34,026 bases of DNA from Bacteroidales bacterium (GCA_031256055.1 JAIRRI010000205.1:1-34026); one strand, 5' to 3'. Shown: positions 15,921 to 27,610, counted from the stretch's first letter. The notes: generated by a model from the sequence alone, not told the origin. Numbers and translations: made by a program.

Positions 15921-18900
15921 ATGAACACGAAAAAAATTATGAAAAAGCTAATTGTACTATTTATCTTGACAGGACTACTTGCCACAGCAAATGCACAGCA
16001 ATTTATTGGAGCACGAAGCCATGCAGGCGGTAGCCTCAATTTCGACATTGTAACCCTTAATGCAAACACTCCGGGAACAATTCAATCCGTGAAAACATCT
16101 CCTACTACTCAAGGAACTACACCGATGCCTCTTGCGGGACAATTTTCTCAAGGTTATTTTTACGTGGTAACCCAACCTACCACCTCGGCCAACACCACGG
16201 GTTCTTGGGGTCTTTCAAAACTATCCGTAAAGGATTGGACAGAAGTTTCCACAAGCACTATTACATTGACACCGCAGTTTGAAACTCCAATTGGCATGGT
16301 TTATGACTACACCACTAACGAAATGTACTTAGTGACACAAGATCTGTCAGGTGCATTTACAGGAGGAGATGTGCAAACCAAGATCTATACCTTAGATTTA
16401 ACGACCGGTGGAGTTACTCTTTTTTTAACGATAAATGATTTTTTTCAAGTCGTTGCATGTAGTCCAAGCGGAAACTGGTATGGAATTACTGTAGCAGGTC
16501 CATTTGGAGGTGTTGCAGGACAGTTTAAATCCATTAACATGACAGATGGAACAACAACATTGATTAGCGCCACAGGAATTACTCCAAACTTTGCTCAATC
16601 CATGAATTTTGATAGACCGAGTGGAAGATTGTTTTGGGCGAGCGCGACAGGCACAAATCGTGCCACCTCTACGGTTAGACTGTACGAAATTAATGTTGCT
16701 ACAGGAGCGTTAACCAATTTGGGCGATCTTGAAAATAGATCCTATATAATTGGGTTATCGTCCCCGATTATAGCAACAGAGGTTGCACCGGCTAATGGAG
16801 AAGGAGATATAGCTATTACAGCTATTCCTGCCGTAATATTCAATAGCAATATTACAGCAGCTGATTTATCGACAATCAGTATTTCTCCTGCTGTAAGTAA
16901 TGTTTCTGCAAGTATTGAAGATAATGTACTTACCATTACTCACGACCCTTTTGCTTGGTTCGAAACCTATACTGTTACAGTTCCGAAAGAGGCCATTCAA
17001 TATTTGGAATATGACATTTCATGGACGTTTCAAACTATGCCGAATCCGGTATTGTGTAACCCTCCTTCACAACTTAACGCCACAAATATCACAGCACTCA
17101 GCGCCACATTGTCATGGCACGAAACCGGCGAAGCAACGTTGTGGAATTTGAAATATGGAGCAACAGGGTTTAACGTAGAAACCGAAGGAATTCTTGTAAG
17201 TAATATTGACGTAAATCCGTATGTGTTGCAAAACTTGAACGAATTAACAACCTACGATTTTTATGTGCAAGCCAGCTGTGGCAGCGAAACCAGCGGTTGG
17301 TCGCTTGCACACACATTTAGCACGCCTACAGACTGTGATAAACCTATTACAAGTTTTCCATGGACAGAAGGCTTTGAAAACCCAATATTTCCTACCGACT
17401 GTTGGCAAAACATAGACATAGATGAGACTATAGAACCTTTTACTGGACTACCAAACATGTGGAGAAGAATTGAGTTTGGAGAAGCTGCTGTTAGACCACA
17501 TAGCGGAAACGCTCATGTAGTTCATAATTTCAGTATAAGGGATGAGGAAGGCTGGTTAGTAACACCAAAATTTGCCATTCCAACGGGAGACGATGCTTAT
17601 ATTTTAAGATTTTGGAGTTATAATGAAGATTCCGAAAATTATGGCCCCGTAGGAACTCTTCCGGACGCTCAGCAATTTGGTTATAATGGCGTGTGGATAT
17701 CGGAAGGAAGCAACGATATTACCAGTGGAGATTTTGTGGAAGTTTGGACCCCTTGGAGCCCATCAGACGTGAGAGATGAATGGTTAGAGGATAAAGTAAA
17801 TCTGTCCGACCATTATGCTGGAAAAAATATTTACATTGCATTCGTTTATAAAGGAAAAGTCGGACATCGTTGGCATTTGGACGATCTGTCTATTGATACT
17901 TATGACTATAAAGATATTCAAATTCGATCTATTGACAGCCCGTTAACTGGTGGTCCGAATTTATCCGGTGATATTAAGATAACACTATATAACAACGGAA
18001 GCAAGCCGCTCACGAACATTCCTGCAATACTGAAAATTAATGGAGTAGAAGTAGCGAGAGAAACCATCGAAGGACCAATTTATTCGCTCGTTCATTTTGA
18101 ATATATGTTCGATTTCAAAGCGGATTTCTCCACTGTAGGTACTTATACTATTGAAATAGAAGTTGAATTAGAAGGCGATCAACAACCTGCAAACAATAGA
18201 ATGACAAGATCCATATTTGCAACTTCTGACGAAAATATCGCCTTATTTGGATTTAGCGTATGGAGTTATCCGGAACCCGATGATCATTTTATAAAATTTA
18301 ATACCAGCACTTTTAGTAGTACTGTTACTCAACTTGGACAATTTTCGGAAGGCAATAACGTTACCGTGTCAGGAGAATATTTGGATGGGTATTTCTACAT
18401 CTTTTCACAAAGAGATGATAACGATATTAGCGGGTATTTTGTCAAAATTGATACCGAAACATGGAGTGAAGTTAGTAGAGTAGCTGTTACTGAATGTGCA
18501 CACGAAATGACTTATGACTACTCCACACAAACCATGTATGCCGCGCAGCCGACAGGTCCTTCACAAACAAGATTATATACTGTGGATATGAATACCGGTG
18601 TATTAACTCAAATAGCCACAGTTAATTCACTCATTTTAGGTTTAGCCTGCGACTTGGACGGAACCATGTACGCTGCCCTAAACACCGGAGCTTTTGTTAA
18701 GATTGACAAAAATACAGGTGCTATTCAACATCTCTACAACACCGGATACGTCTATGCCCAATACCTTCAATCTATGGCATTCGACCATAATACGGGCAGA
18801 TTGTTTTGGGCACTTGCAGGCCAAGGTCCTAATTCCGGTATTTTGTACGGAGGTTTGGTGGAAATAGATAAAACAACCGGTGTTCCGTATTATTACGGAC

Positions 18901-19217
18901 GTATTGGCTTCATCCATACGCTAATTGTAGGGCTCCATACCCCTTACACCAATCCTGATGTTGGAGTTGCCTTACCTAAGGAAGACGTAAGAATAGTAGT
19001 GTATCCGAATCCTGTAAATGCCGGTGAGGAGTTGAACTTCAACTTGCCTGAAGGCGTTGCCAACGCAATTGTTAGTATCTACAATGTAACCGGTAGCTTG
19101 ATACATCAGCAGGTAAGCAGTCAAACGATAATAGCACCGAACCAAGCGGGAATGTATGTTATTGAAATCAGATTACCAAATGGTGCAAAAAGCACACAAA
19201 AGATAATTGTAAAATAA
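15921..19217 (+). CDS. Large type IX-secreted multidomain surface protein
   Basis: The protein has about 1098 residues from ATG 15921; 15894 and 15939 are alternatives. The signal peptide is MKKLIVLFILTGLLATANAQ. Domains in order: a beta-propeller-like region (about 27-285), an SbsA/Ig-like domain (about 286-375), a fibronectin type III domain (about 379-470), a choice-of-anchor J domain (about 479-657, with FEGWLVTPKF-like EEGWLVTPKF and WHLDDLSI), a CARDB-like domain (about 658-770), and a second propeller-like region resembling the first (about 771-1009). A type A sorting tail (about 1024-1098, VVYPNP to KSTQKIIVK) follows. The tail marks export by the type IX system and attachment to the cell surface or release. 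No catalytic domain is visible, so adhesion or binding is the best guess. Confidence 0.85.
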   Translation: MNTKKIMKKLIVLFILTGLLATANAQQFIGARSHAGGSLNFDIVTLNANTPGTIQSVKTSPTTQGTTPMPLAGQFSQGYFYVVTQPTTSANTTGSWGLSKLSVKDWTEVSTSTITLTPQFETPIGMVYDYTTNEMYLVTQDLSGAFTGGDVQTKIYTLDLTTGGVTLFLTINDFFQVVACSPSGNWYGITVAGPFGGVAGQFKSINMTDGTTTLISATGITPNFAQSMNFDRPSGRLFWASATGTNRATSTVRLYEINVATGALTNLGDLENRSYIIGLSSPIIATEVAPANGEGDIAITAIPAVIFNSNITAADLSTISISPAVSNVSASIEDNVLTITHDPFAWFETYTVTVPKEAIQYLEYDISWTFQTMPNPVLCNPPSQLNATNITALSATLSWHETGEATLWNLKYGATGFNVETEGILVSNIDVNPYVLQNLNELTTYDFYVQASCGSETSGWSLAHTFSTPTDCDKPITSFPWTEGFENPIFPTDCWQNIDIDETIEPFTGLPNMWRRIEFGEAAVRPHSGNAHVVHNFSIRDEEGWLVTPKFAIPTGDDAYILRFWSYNEDSENYGPVGTLPDAQQFGYNGVWISEGSNDITSGDFVEVWTPWSPSDVRDEWLEDKVNLSDHYAGKNIYIAFVYKGKVGHRWHLDDLSIDTYDYKDIQIRSIDSPLTGGPNLSGDIKITLYNNGSKPLTNIPAILKINGVEVARETIEGPIYSLVHFEYMFDFKADFSTVGTYTIEIEVELEGDQQPANNRMTRSIFATSDENIALFGFSVWSYPEPDDHFIKFNTSTFSSTVTQLGQFSEGNNVTVSGEYLDGYFYIFSQRDDNDISGYFVKIDTETWSEVSRVAVTECAHEMTYDYSTQTMYAAQPTGPSQTRLYTVDMNTGVLTQIATVNSLILGLACDLDGTMYAALNTGAFVKIDKNTGAIQHLYNTGYVYAQYLQSMAFDHNTGRLFWALAGQGPNSGILYGGLVEIDKTTGVPYYYGRIGFIHTLIVGLHTPYTNPDVGVALPKEDVRIVVYPNPVNAGEELNFNLPEGVANAIVSIYNVTGSLIHQQVSSQTIIAPNQAGMYVIEIRLPNGAKSTQKIIVK

Positions 19218-19254
19218 AAGCGAAAACGTAAATAATAACAATAAGTTGTGAATG

Positions 19255-19290
19255 AGCGTCAGTGGAATTGTACCGTTGGCGCTTTTTTTT
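19255..19290 (+). terminator. Intrinsic terminator after the type IX-secreted protein gene
   Basis: An 11-bp stem (19255-19265 with 19273-19283, three G-U pairs) and a 7-base loop are followed by an eight-T run (19283-19290). Confidence 0.85.
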
Positions 19291-19316
19291 AGCAGGGCAA
19301 ATTCAGAAATTTTTCG

Positions 19317-19324
19317 TATCTTTG
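19317..19324 (+). promoter_or_regulatory. -7 box for pyrG
   Basis: TATCTTTG lies 24 bases before ATG 19349 and just after the preceding terminator. Confidence 0.65.
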
Positions 19325-19327
19325 TAG

Positions 19328-21719
<2,392 letters not shown>

Positions 21720-21723
21720 GATT

Positions 21724-23415
21724 TTATTTTTTCGCCGCCTCCAATTTCTGCATTTGAACCGCAATTTGTTCGTCCTCAATTTTGGAAAACAAATGTTCGG
21801 CTTTGTTGATTTGATGCCCTGTTGGAACTAAATCAACACGTCCGGCTTCCGCCCATTTTTGTGCGGAAAGATTGAGCATGCGATTGATTTTTTCAGCTGT
21901 AAATGGCAAAAATGGTTCGCAAATGATTGCTAAGTTTGCACAAATTTGCAAGCTTAAATTCAAAATTGTTTTTACACGTTCCGGCTCAGTTTTTTGAAGT
22001 TTCCAAGGCTCGGTTTCGGTCAGATATTTATTTCCTACTCGTGCTAAATTCATCATTTCCGCAAGGGCTTCGCGGAATTTGTAATGTTCGATACTTGTTG
22101 CTACTTTTTGAGGAATGGTTTTGATTTCTTCTACAACTTCTTTGTCAAGGTCTGTTAAATCAGTGTATTGGGGCACTTTACCTTCGTAATATTTATCAAT
22201 CAAAACAACCGTTCGATTCACAAAATTTCCGAAAATCGCCAATAGTTCACTATTGTTACGAGTTTGAAAATCTTTCCATGTAAAGTCGTTATCCTTAGTC
22301 TCAGGCGAGATTGCCGTGAGCACATAACGCAATGCGTCTTGTTGATTAGGAAATTCCTGCAGATATTCGTGTAACCAAACTGCCCAATTTTTTGAAGTCG
22401 AAATTTTATCGTTTTCCAAGTTCAAAAACTCGTTGGCGGGCACATTGTCAGGCAATATATATGAGCCTTCGGCTTTTAACATCGCAGGGAAAATGATGCA
22501 ATGGAATACGATATTGTCTTTTCCAATGAAATGCACGAGTTTCGTTTCTTTGTCTTTCCAATATTTTTCCCAATCGTCGCGAAATTCTTTCGTTGCCGAA
22601 ATATAACCAATTGGCGCGTCAAACCAAACATACAACACCTTGCCTTCTGCGTTTTCGAGCGGAACTTTCACACCCCAATCCAAGTCGCGCGTCACCGCAC
22701 GAGGTTGCAAACCCAAATCAATCCATGACTTGCATTGCCCGTAAACATTGGGTTTCCATTCTTTGTGTTCTTCCAAAATCCATTTTTTGAAAAAATCCTC
22801 ATACTGATCTAAAGGTAAATACCAATGTTTGGTTTCTTTTAAAATCGGTGTGTTTCCACTAATTGCGGATTTTGGATTGATCAAATCGGTTGCATTTAGC
22901 GATGTTCCGCACTGTTCGCATTGATCACCATAAGCGTTAGGATTGTGGCAATGCGGGCATTCACCTGTGATGTAGCGATCTGCCAAAAATTGATTATTAG
23001 CTTCATCAAAATATTGTTCGGTTGTTTTCTCAATAAATTTACCATTATCATAGAGTTTTTTGAAAAATTCAGAAGCCGTTTCGTGGTGAATTTTCGCCGT
23101 AGTTCGCGAATAGATATCAAATGAAATGCCTAAATCTGCAAAAGATTGCTTGATTATGGCATGATATTTATCTACGATATCTTGCGGTGTAACCCCCAAT
23201 TCGCGGGCTTTTATCGTAATCGGCACGCCATGTTCATCGCTTCCGCCGATAAAAACAACGTCTTGATTTGTTGAGCGTAGATAGCGAACATAGATGTCGG
23301 CAGGCACGTAAACGCCTGCCAAATGTCCGATGTGAATAGGTCCGTTGGCGTAAGGAAGCGCCGTAGTAACGGTGTAGCGTTTGGGATTTTTAACAGCTGG
23401 TTGTTCAAAATTCAT
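21724..23415 (-). CDS. metG: Methionyl-tRNA synthetase lacking the C-terminal tRNA-binding domain
   Basis: MetG charges tRNA-Met. The protein has 563 residues. The HIGH motif is [11 protein letters not shown] (22-32). Zinc knuckles are CPHC (153-156) and CEQC (166-169). The KMSKS equivalent is KISTSKNW (about 335-342), a variant I associate with this phylum. The helical anticodon-binding domain is complete and ends with [19 protein letters not shown]. Family members of about 680 residues continue with an EMAP/Trbp111-like domain that aids dimerisation and tRNA binding; here a stop follows at once and rsmE begins 4 bases later. The core enzyme is known to work without that domain in other bacteria. 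Confidence 0.93.
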   Translation of the reverse strand: MNFEQPAVKNPKRYTVTTALPYANGPIHIGHLAGVYVPADIYVRYLRSTNQDVVFIGGSDEHGVPITIKARELGVTPQDIVDKYHAIIKQSFADLGISFDIYSRTTAKIHHETASEFFKKLYDNGKFIEKTTEQYFDEANNQFLADRYITGECPHCHNPNAYGDQCEQCGTSLNATDLINPKSAISGNTPILKETKHWYLPLDQYEDFFKKWILEEHKEWKPNVYGQCKSWIDLGLQPRAVTRDLDWGVKVPLENAEGKVLYVWFDAPIGYISATKEFRDDWEKYWKDKETKLVHFIGKDNIVFHCIIFPAMLKAEGSYILPDNVPANEFLNLENDKISTSKNWAVWLHEYLQEFPNQQDALRYVLTAISPETKDNDFTWKDFQTRNNSELLAIFGNFVNRTVVLIDKYYEGKVPQYTDLTDLDKEVVEEIKTIPQKVATSIEHYKFREALAEMMNLARVGNKYLTETEPWKLQKTEPERVKTILNLSLQICANLAIICEPFLPFTAEKINRMLNLSAQKWAEAGRVDLVPTGHQINKAEHLFSKIEDEQIAVQMQKLEAAKK

Positions 23416-23449
23416 GATTGTTAAATGAAAATCGTTTGACTTTTTTATT

Positions 23450-23465
23450 TATTTTTGCAAAATTA
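23450..23465. promoter_or_regulatory. Head-on pair of -7 boxes between metG (-) and serine hydrolase (+)
   Basis: The plus-strand TATTTTTG (23450-23457) abuts the minus-strand TAATTTTG (complement 23458-23465), giving the near-palindrome TATTTTTGCAAAATTA. The starts are at 23415 (-) and 23501 (+). Confidence 0.5.
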
Positions 23466-23500
23466 AGCAAAAAATTGCAAATAACGAAAAAAAATTTAAT

Positions 23501-24712
23501 ATGAACTTTAAATTTAACAAATTTGTACGACCCATCATTCACATGCCAACAACGCAGAAAGTCCTTATTTTATTGGCAATCGTCGGCTGTTTTACACTTT
23601 ATGCAAAAAGTAATCATAAGCAAGAATTTTTATGCTTCGCAGCAAAAATAGAAACCGCAATTGATTCTACAAAATATAATCGGATTGACAAAGTTTTGAC
23701 CGACGCCTTTAATCAAGGGCGTTTCAACGGACATGTAATCTATGCCGAAAATGGTCGAATTTTGTACAATTCCACATTCGGCTACGAAGATTTTAAAACC
23801 AAAAAACCACTGACCGACTCTTCTGTTTTTCAGTTGGCGTCGACCAGTAAACCCTTTACAGCCGTAGCAATCCTAAAATTACATCAAAAGAAAAAATTAG
23901 ACATCAATCAATTCGTTATTCATTATTTACCCGATTTTCCGTTTAAAACTATAACCATCAAACATCTTTTGCAACACCGTTCGGGATTGCCCAACTACAT
24001 GCACTTGTCGCACAAAAACTGGGATACTCGTAAGCCCATGACCAACGCCGACATCACGCCGTTGCTGAAAAAAACCAACGCAAGATTGCAATTCAATCCT
24101 GACAGTAGATTTCAATACAACAACACCAACTACGCGTATTTAGCGAGTATTATTGAAAAAGTGAGCGGACAAACCTATCATGAATACATGAAAAAACAGA
24201 TTTTTGAACCGCTTGGCATGCACAATACGTATGTTTATTTACACGACGAAAGACATAACTATAATCCTGTTAAAGGCCACGATTTCAGCAAAAAGCGCGG
24301 ATTTTACGAACGAAAAGCCGATTACTTAGACGGCGTTGCGGGTGATAAAGGCATTTTTTCAACCGCAAACGATTTATTTTTATTCGACCAAGCCTTGCAC
24401 AATCACAAACTTATTTCCAAAGAATTGCTTGATCTGGCTTTCGCGCCCAACAAGCCTTTCAATGAGAAGCACACTCGCGATTACGGCTTAGGGTTTCGCG
24501 TAAAAATGACAGACGAAGGATACCCGATTGCCTTTCATCACGGCTGGTGGAGAGGGTTTCGCACGTATTACATTCACGATTATGAAAATCGGCGTACGTT
24601 GATTTGGCTCAACAATCGCAGTGATGTAACGATTGCACCTTTAATGAACGAAATCCTTGAGCAGACAGGTATTTCAGACGATGAACAACCTGTATTGGGA
24701 GGAGGAAATTAA
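23501..24712 (+). CDS. Beta-lactamase-family serine hydrolase (class C-like)
   Basis: The protein has 403 residues. An N-terminal hydrophobic segment (about 20-34) acts as signal or anchor. The penicillin-binding/beta-lactamase fold follows with its three motifs: SxxK as S114-T-S-K117, YxN as Y206-N-N208, and HxG as H346-H-G348. Members act as carboxylesterases, D-Ala peptidases or related serine hydrolases; few are true lactamases. The protein probably works in the periplasm or anchored to the membrane. A shorter start at the internal ATG for residue 15 (MPTTQK) is possible. It is a single gene divergent from metG and followed by a tRNA 47 bases later. Confidence 0.87.
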   Translation: MNFKFNKFVRPIIHMPTTQKVLILLAIVGCFTLYAKSNHKQEFLCFAAKIETAIDSTKYNRIDKVLTDAFNQGRFNGHVIYAENGRILYNSTFGYEDFKTKKPLTDSSVFQLASTSKPFTAVAILKLHQKKKLDINQFVIHYLPDFPFKTITIKHLLQHRSGLPNYMHLSHKNWDTRKPMTNADITPLLKKTNARLQFNPDSRFQYNNTNYAYLASIIEKVSGQTYHEYMKKQIFEPLGMHNTYVYLHDERHNYNPVKGHDFSKKRGFYERKADYLDGVAGDKGIFSTANDLFLFDQALHNHKLISKELLDLAFAPNKPFNEKHTRDYGLGFRVKMTDEGYPIAFHHGWWRGFRTYYIHDYENRRTLIWLNNRSDVTIAPLMNEILEQTGISDDEQPVLGGGN

Positions 24713-24742
24713 AAAAAACTTGCATATTCCAAAAAAAAATCG

Positions 24743-24750
24743 TACCTTTG
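24743..24750 (+). promoter_or_regulatory. -7 box for the initiator tRNA gene
   Basis: TACCTTTG ends 9 bases before the tRNA 5' end, the spacing expected for direct transcription of a tRNA precursor. Confidence 0.6.
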
Positions 24751-24759
24751 CACCCACAT

Positions 24760-24834
24760 TGCGGGGTAGAGCAGAGGCAGCTCGTCGGGCTCATAACCCG
24801 GAGGTCGTTGGTTCGAATCCAGCCCCCGCTACCA
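24760..24834 (+). tRNA. tRNA-Met (CAT), initiator type, CCA encoded
   Basis: The cloverleaf folds fully. The acceptor strands are 24760-24766 and 24824-24830, the D stem GAGC/GCTC, the anticodon loop CTCATAA, the T loop TTCGAAT, the discriminator A, and CCA is encoded at 24832-24834. Two features mark it as the initiator: three consecutive G-C pairs in the anticodon stem (GGG/CCC) and an unpaired first acceptor position (T1 opposite T72). Its own promoter and terminator flank it. Confidence 0.93.
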
Positions 24835-24840
24835 AAAACA

Positions 24841-24872
24841 AAAAAAGACGCAGTATATTGCGTCCTTTTTTT
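24841..24872 (+). terminator. Intrinsic terminator after tRNA-Met
   Basis: GACGCA 24847-24852 pairs with TGCGTC 24859-24864, flanked by an A tract and a T run, so it may act in both directions. It also serves the converging DUF2795 gene, whose stop is at 24887. Confidence 0.8.
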
Positions 24873-24886
24873 GCTTTTAAGAAGCA

Positions 24887-25108
24887 TCAATACTCATCCT
24901 CATGAAAGAAAAAGTCCTCTTTAGTTGGATAATCCGGCCAAAGGTCTTCAATACTTTCGTAAACTTCGCCTTCGTCTTCGATTTCGATTAAATTTTCAAT
25001 TACTTCTTGCTGAAGTCCTGTACGTAAAGCATAATCCAACAACTCCTCTTTGGTTGCAGGCCAAGGTGCGTCTTCTAATTTTGAGGCTAATTCAAGTGTC
25101 CAATACAT
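24887..25108 (-). CDS. DUF2795 small acidic protein
   Basis: The protein has 73 residues and is very acidic, with the near-invariant Bacteroidota sequence [20 protein letters not shown], then [10 protein letters not shown] and a C-terminus [18 protein letters not shown]. It matches DUF2795, a family conserved across the phylum without an assigned function. No signal peptide or membrane segment is present. GGAGAG, 5 bases before the ATG on its strand, is an unusually good Shine-Dalgarno-like sequence for this window. It diverges from asnS and has its own promoter (25150-25157). Confidence 0.88.
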   Translation of the reverse strand: MYWTLELASKLEDAPWPATKEELLDYALRTGLQQEVIENLIEIEDEGEVYESIEDLWPDYPTKEDFFFHEDEY

Positions 25109-25149
25109 AGTTCTCTCCGTTTTTTATGAATTATTTTTGAAATTTTTTG

Positions 25150-25157
25150 CAAAAGTA
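25150..25157 (-). promoter_or_regulatory. -7 box for the DUF2795 gene
   Basis: The minus strand reads TACTTTTG (TAnnTTTG), 41 bases before the start codon at 25108. Confidence 0.5.
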
Positions 25158-25218
25158 AGTTTTATTTTTCGATTTTGCAAGTTAAAAGCAAAAATTTTTT
25201 ATTTTCGAAAAATTTTCG

Positions 25219-25226
25219 TATCTTTG
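25219..25226 (+). promoter_or_regulatory. -7 box for asnS
   Basis: TATCTTTG lies 21 bases before ATG 25248. The upstream in-frame extension to 25050 is therefore not coding. Confidence 0.65.
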
Positions 25227-25247
25227 TCGGTTAAAATTTTTTGTACG

Positions 25248-26660
25248 ATGAAACAGATTTTTGTTAAAGAACTTTTGCAAGGAAAAGTCACAGTTGGGGA
25301 AACTGTGTTGATTAAAGGTTGGGTTCGCACCAAGCGAGGTAATAAGAACGTGGCGTTTATCGCGCTTAACGATGGTTCGATTATTCACAGTATCCAAGTG
25401 GTTGCGGATTTGGCTAATTTTGATGAGGAGTTGATTAAACGCGTTACGACGGGCGCTTGCTTGGCGGTAACAGGCAAGTTAGTAGCCTCGATGGGACAAG
25501 GGCAATCGGTCGAAATTCAAGCCGAACACATTCATATTTACGGTGAGGCTGATCCCGAAACGTTTCCGTTACAAAAGAAAGGTCATACATTAGAATTTTT
25601 GCGCGAGATTGCACATTTGCGTCCACGCACAAACACATTTGGCGCGGTGTTCCGCATTCGCCACGAAATGGCATACGCACTACACACGTTTTATCACGAA
25701 CGCGGGTTTTTCTATCTGCATACACCGATTATTACGGCTTCCGATTGTGAAGGTGCGGGACAGATGTTTCATGTAACGACGTTGGATTTAAATAATCTTC
25801 CGAAAACTACTGAAAAAACGGATACTTGCGGTTGCGGCAGTGTGGATTACAGCAAAGATTTCTTTGGAAAACCTACAAGTTTGACTGTTTCCGGACAATT
25901 GGAAGGCGAACTTGGCGCAATGGCGTTGTCAAAAATTTACACATTTGGTCCTACATTTCGTGCCGAAAACTCCAATACACCGCGACATTTAGCCGAATTT
26001 TGGATGAACGAGCCCGAAATGGCATTTTACGAAATCCAAGATAATATGGATTTGGCAGAAGAATTTCTAAAGTACCTTGTGAAATGGGCGCTTGAGCATT
26101 GTATGGACGATTTGCAATTCTTGAATGACTTGTACGATAAAGAATTGATTGAACGTTTAAAATCCGTAGTTGACGTGGATTTTGTAAGATTAAGTTATAC
26201 CGAAGCGATTGATATTTTGAAACAATCGGGACAAAAATTCGAGTTCAAAGTGGAATGGGGCGTAGATTTACAAAGCGAGCACGAACGCTATTTGGTGGAA
26301 AAACATTTCCAAAAACCGGTGATTTTAACGGATTATCCAAAAGACATCAAAGCGTTTTACATGAAAGTCAACGACGACGGAAAAACTGTTCGCGCAATGG
26401 ACGTTCTGTTTCCGAGAATCGGCGAAATCATTGGTGGTTCGCAACGCGAGGAACGTCTAGAAGTTTTGCAAAAACGCATGCAAGAAATGAACATTCCCGA
26501 AAAAGAAATGTGGTGGTATTTGGATACCCGTCGTTTCGGAACAGCGCCACATGCAGGATTTGGCTTGGGTTTTGAGCGATTGCTCTTGTTCGTTACCGGT
26601 ATGGCGAATATTCGCGATGTGATCCCATTCCCGCGAACGCCGATGAATGCGGAGTTTTGA
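25248..26660 (+). CDS. asnS: Asparaginyl-tRNA synthetase
   Basis: AsnS charges tRNA-Asn. This class IIb enzyme has 470 residues, close to E. coli AsnS. The N-terminal OB-fold anticodon domain is [19 protein letters not shown] (about 20-38). Class II motif 2 is [21 protein letters not shown] (about 236-256), and motif 3 is [13 protein letters not shown] (about 445-457), followed by [12 protein letters not shown]. The segment [13 protein letters not shown] is typical for AsnS rather than AspRS or LysRS. A small cysteine-containing insert, TDTCGCGS, lies near residue 195. rsmA follows after 19 bases and is probably cotranscribed. Confidence 0.94.
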   Translation: MKQIFVKELLQGKVTVGETVLIKGWVRTKRGNKNVAFIALNDGSIIHSIQVVADLANFDEELIKRVTTGACLAVTGKLVASMGQGQSVEIQAEHIHIYGEADPETFPLQKKGHTLEFLREIAHLRPRTNTFGAVFRIRHEMAYALHTFYHERGFFYLHTPIITASDCEGAGQMFHVTTLDLNNLPKTTEKTDTCGCGSVDYSKDFFGKPTSLTVSGQLEGELGAMALSKIYTFGPTFRAENSNTPRHLAEFWMNEPEMAFYEIQDNMDLAEEFLKYLVKWALEHCMDDLQFLNDLYDKELIERLKSVVDVDFVRLSYTEAIDILKQSGQKFEFKVEWGVDLQSEHERYLVEKHFQKPVILTDYPKDIKAFYMKVNDDGKTVRAMDVLFPRIGEIIGGSQREERLEVLQKRMQEMNIPEKEMWWYLDTRRFGTAPHAGFGLGFERLLLFVTGMANIRDVIPFPRTPMNAEF

Positions 26661-26679
26661 TTTTTCAAACATTGACACC

Positions 26680-27432
26680 ATGAAAAACGTCAGAGCCAAA
26701 AAACATCTCGGACAACATTTTTTGAAAGATGAAACTATTGCGGAAACTATCGCGAAATCGTTGCCTGACGGAACTTTAAATGTTTTGGAAATAGGTCCCG
26801 GAATGGGCGTTTTGACGAAATACTTAATTCAAAATACGGAAATTTCATTAAAAGTTGTTTAAATAGACACGGAATCTGTTGCCTATTTACACGAAAAGTA
26901 TCCCGAATTAACCGTAATTTCAGACGATTTTCTGAAAATGGATTTGACTAATTTGTTTGATGGAAATTTTGCAGTGATTGGAAATTTCCCATACAATATT
27001 TCGTCGCAGATTTTGTTTAAAGTATTGGAACATCGAAATTCTGTACCCTGTGTGGTTGGTATGTTTCAGAAAGAAGTTGCCGAACGTATAGCCGCAAAAT
27101 CGGGAAATAAAACCTATGGTATTTTGAGTGTTCTTTTGCAAGCATTTTACGATATTGAATATTTGTTTACGGTTCACGAATATGTTTTTTCGCCACCGCC
27201 GAAAGTTAAATCCGCTGTTATTCGTCTCACACGAAACTCGCGTCAAAATTTAAATTGCGATGAAAAACATTTTTTTACAGTTGTCAAAACAGCCTTCAAT
27301 CAACGTCGAAAAACGTTGCGAAACGCGCTTTCAGGGCTATTCGACAAAACCTTGCTGACCGACTCGATTTTCGACAAGCGTGCCGAACAACTTACGGTTG
27401 AGGATTTTGAACGGATATGTATCAAATTTTAA
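26680..27432 (+). pseudogene. rsmA: rsmA (16S rRNA dimethyladenosine transferase) with in-frame stop
   Basis: RsmA/KsgA dimethylates A1518 and A1519 of 16S rRNA late in small-subunit assembly. The reading frame is complete from [20 protein letters not shown] to the stop at 27432 (250 residues, family-like length) except for a TAA at 26860-26862, codon 61. Before it lies SAM motif [11 protein letters not shown]; after it, [16 protein letters not shown], the catalytic NFPYNISSQ, and the [12 protein letters not shown] region. The usual residue at the stop is the acidic one before I-D (VEID), so GAA changed to TAA would explain it. No other lesion is visible, so this is a recent mutation or an error. 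Restart at ATG 26938 would lack the SAM site. Confidence 0.88.
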
Positions 27433-27536
27433 AACAAAATCGTAATTCTGAAATCAGAATAGTATCCTTCAAGCTTTTTTGCAATGCTCAAATCGGAAAA
27501 CCGTTTTATTTTCAGACACCATGAACAATAAGTTTC

Positions 27537-27573
27537 TATCGAAAAAAAAAACATTTTTATCGAATTTCGATAA
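27537..27573. promoter_or_regulatory. TATCGA inverted repeat upstream of the DUF2975 gene
   Basis: TTATCGA (27557-27563) and TCGATAA (27567-27573) form a perfect 7-bp inverted repeat with a 3-base centre. A further TATCGA lies at 27537-27542, 21 bases before the left arm's TATCGA. The repeat ends 29 bases before the -7 box, a reasonable place for an operator of the small HTH protein encoded downstream (inference). Confidence 0.4.
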
Positions 27574-27602
27574 TTTCTCTTGTTTTATTCAAAATAATGT
27601 TG

Positions 27603-27610
27603 TATCTTTG
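27603..27610 (+). promoter_or_regulatory. -7 box for the DUF2975-HTH operon
   Basis: TATCTTTG lies 29 bases before ATG 27640. Confidence 0.65.

Noticed and set aside
25050-25247. N-terminal extension of asnS by 66 residues
   Set aside because: It would cross the asnS -7 box and the DUF2795 promoter, and it overlaps the DUF2795 coding region; normal AsnS starts at MKQIFVKEL.
27445-27460. ATTCTG-AAAT-CAGAAT hairpin after rsmA as a terminator
   Set aside because: It has a short 6-bp stem and is not followed by a T run.
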